From the NCBI GenBank assembly GCA_965219515.1, contig OZ244776.1, positions 3,782,001-3,846,000 of the forward strand: DNA of 64,000 nt, in the 5' to 3' direction. This DNA comes from Ilyomonas sp965219515. GTDB lineage: Bacteria; Bacteroidota; Bacteroidia; Chitinophagales; Chitinophagaceae. The notes under the pieces were generated by a model. It was not told the origin of the DNA and searched no databases. It saw nothing but the letters and a program-made list of their open reading frames with translations. Both the position numbers and the translations under genes were made by a program. Of the stretch, positions 62,519-64,000 are shown piece after piece; the stretch's first letter is position 1; every line of letters starts with the position of its first letter.

Positions 62519-64000
62519 TTTAGTAAATAAAGATGATAAAACTTCACTTGGAGATAATCTGCGAAAGCAAGGTTATGATGTTATCATCCTCAATTTTCCT
62601 GTCTTAGGTAGCACCATCAAGGGTATAAGTGGTGTGCCTGATCTTATTATACCTTCCAACATAAAAGTAAACGGAACAGCAACCACCATCAATGCATTTG
62701 GCAGAGACGGAGGCGCAGATTACATAGAGCGCAACGCTTTTTTACTGGTAAAATTAATACAGCAGGTAAATGCAACGTTAGCCGCTAACAGAATCATTGA
62801 AAAACTTGTAGTGGTAGGTCCGAGTATGGGTGGTCAGATCAGCCGTTACGCGCTTGCTTATATGGAAAAGCAGCAATCGTTGGGCGTAGCCAACATGAAT
62901 CACAATTGCCGGCTTTGGGTCAGCTTCGACAGCCCGCACAGCGGCGCTAATGTACCCATGACCGTTCAGGAAACATTACGCTTTTTCGGAACTGAAGGAG
63001 GACAAAAAGATGCACAGGATAATTATCAAAATCAGTTGCGTTCTCCTGCTGCCCGACAGCTATTAATAGAGCAGTTAGATGGTCAAAATTCTACCGAAAA
63101 TTATCATAGCACTTACTATACAAATCTGAAAAACAACGGTCTTTCGGGTTCGAACGGATACCCTATGAATTTAAGAAAAGTAACACTGGTAAACGGAACA
63201 GGAAGCGGTACACAAACTTATGGAGATTATACTGAGGTTTTAAACGGCGTGGGCAGAAAAACGTTTTTAAACCTTAAAGTGTTTGAGCTTGTAGAAAATT
63301 TTATGCCCTCCTACAATCAGAATAAAAGAATCACGCTCGAAAGAGTTACGATACCAAGATTTCTTATACTGCCTAGCATAACATTCATTACCAAAAGATA
63401 CAATGTTACTAACATAAATCCCCGGGGCAGCATGGATGCGGTTGCAGGTAGTACGACTAGCACCATCAACGATGTTTACACACAGTTTTCACAGGGCTTA
63501 ACCGACCAGAAAGTCAGGCAAAGCTGGTCTCCTCTCAATACAACTGTTAACCCTCCTGTACCTGCCTATCCGAATCATTGCTTTATTCCAACCATCAGTG
63601 CGTTAGGATTCAAAAATTCCAGCTTTAACTGGAATACGCCGGTAAACAATCGAAATCTGTTATGTAACAATGAAATTAATTTCGACAACTATTATATACC
63701 CACCGTTAATCAGCCGCATATTTATCTGAATACTGACAATATTAACTGGCTTACACAGGAATTGAATAAGGGACAACCCGGTTGCCCAAAAATCTGTTCG
63801 TTTGCTATCATTGGCGGTTCTGATCCGTTGTGTACAACTGCCAATACTACTTACAATCTGGACGTAAATATTCCTGCCGGCGCTACCACTCAATGGAGTA
63901 CATCACCAAGTCTTCAGATCGTATCTTATACCCCCAATTCAATTACTGTTCGGGAAGTATCGAATCCAACTTTTTCTACGATAACTGCAACAATCGTTAA
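62519..64000 (+). pseudogene. Rest of the IS630-split secreted lipase-like gene, C-terminus outside window
   Basis: An open frame of 494 codons to the window end, without its own start. It holds the alpha/beta-hydrolase centre: NLRKQGYDVIILNFP, nucleophile Ser in VVVGPSMGGQISRYALAYM, and WVSFDSPHSGANVPM. After about 450 residues an Ig/PKD-like segment begins (IIGGSDPLCTTANTTYNLDV ... PAGATTQWST), typical of large T9SS-exported proteins. Together with 60401-61435 it made one secreted hydrolase. Confidence 0.87.

Noticed and set aside
1..64000. CRISPR arrays, rRNA or tRNA genes
   Set aside because: Gaps between genes were read for regularly spaced repeats, tRNA-like cloverleaf and TTC arm patterns, and rRNA-like conserved stretches; none was seen, but no covariance search could be run.

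Overview
The window comes from a member of the Bacteroidota, most likely a Chitinophagaceae-type organism (inference). The evidence is C-terminal type IX secretion (T9SS) sorting domains, a SusC/SusD pair, delta-60 and ELWxxDGT repeat proteins, LytS/LytTR-type signalling, many secreted proteins and lipoproteins, and almost no Shine-Dalgarno signals. No rRNA, tRNA or CRISPR array was recognised. The sequence begins inside one gene and ends inside another.

Layout. (1) 1-7000, minus strand: two divergent copies of a two-gene cassette, each a secreted alpha/beta-hydrolase followed 38 bp later by a delta-60 repeat protein. The first hydrolase carries a frameshift in an A7 run. A decayed ELWxxDGT/T9SS gene lies upstream of the cassettes. 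(2) 7059-17635, minus strand: a ten-gene run that looks like a sulfated-glycan pathway. It has PAPS supply (cysD, cysN, cysC), PAP removal (cysQ), two sulfotransferases, two GT4 glycosyltransferases, and UDP-glucose dehydrogenase with UDP-glucuronate decarboxylase. (3) 17861-21697: an ABC-2 permease without a visible ATPase, an esterase, a HAD hydrolase and a dienelactone-hydrolase-like lipoprotein. (4) 22225-31286: SusD and SusC on the minus strand; on the plus strand a Ser-type sulfatase lipoprotein, a third secreted hydrolase and a T9SS repeat protein. (5) 31353-38803: small membrane protein, LytTR regulator and histidine kinase, DHA2 efflux pump, beta-lactamase-fold protein, typA. (6) 38990-40108: an IS5-family element with an 8-bp target duplication. 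(7) 40141-54085: mixed housekeeping and membrane genes, including uvrB, Pit phosphate transporter with DUF47 partner, sugar porter, aquaporin, aldo/keto reductase, a second beta-lactamase-like protein and an M28 peptidase. (8) 54192-57963: a tightly overlapping operon of UbiA prenyltransferase, type III polyketide synthase, methyltransferase and FAD oxidoreductase, a probable biosynthetic cluster. (9) 58252-64000: an IS5-family element with a frameshifted transposase, a CDGSH protein, a lipoprotein, and a large secreted lipase-like gene split by an IS630 element. Joining the flanks at the TA target restores its reading frame.

How the genes work together. The cys genes supply PAPS to the two sulfotransferases, CysQ clears PAP, and Ugd plus Uxs supply UDP-glucuronate and UDP-xylose to the glycosyltransferases, so a sulfated, uronate- or xylose-containing surface glycan is the simplest product. 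Nearby SusCD, the sulfatase and several esterases suggest capture and trimming of acylated or sulfated glycans. The recurrent pairing of a secreted hydrolase with a repeat (propeller-like) surface protein, seen three times, is the least familiar theme. The type III PKS operon is the other strong candidate for new chemistry.
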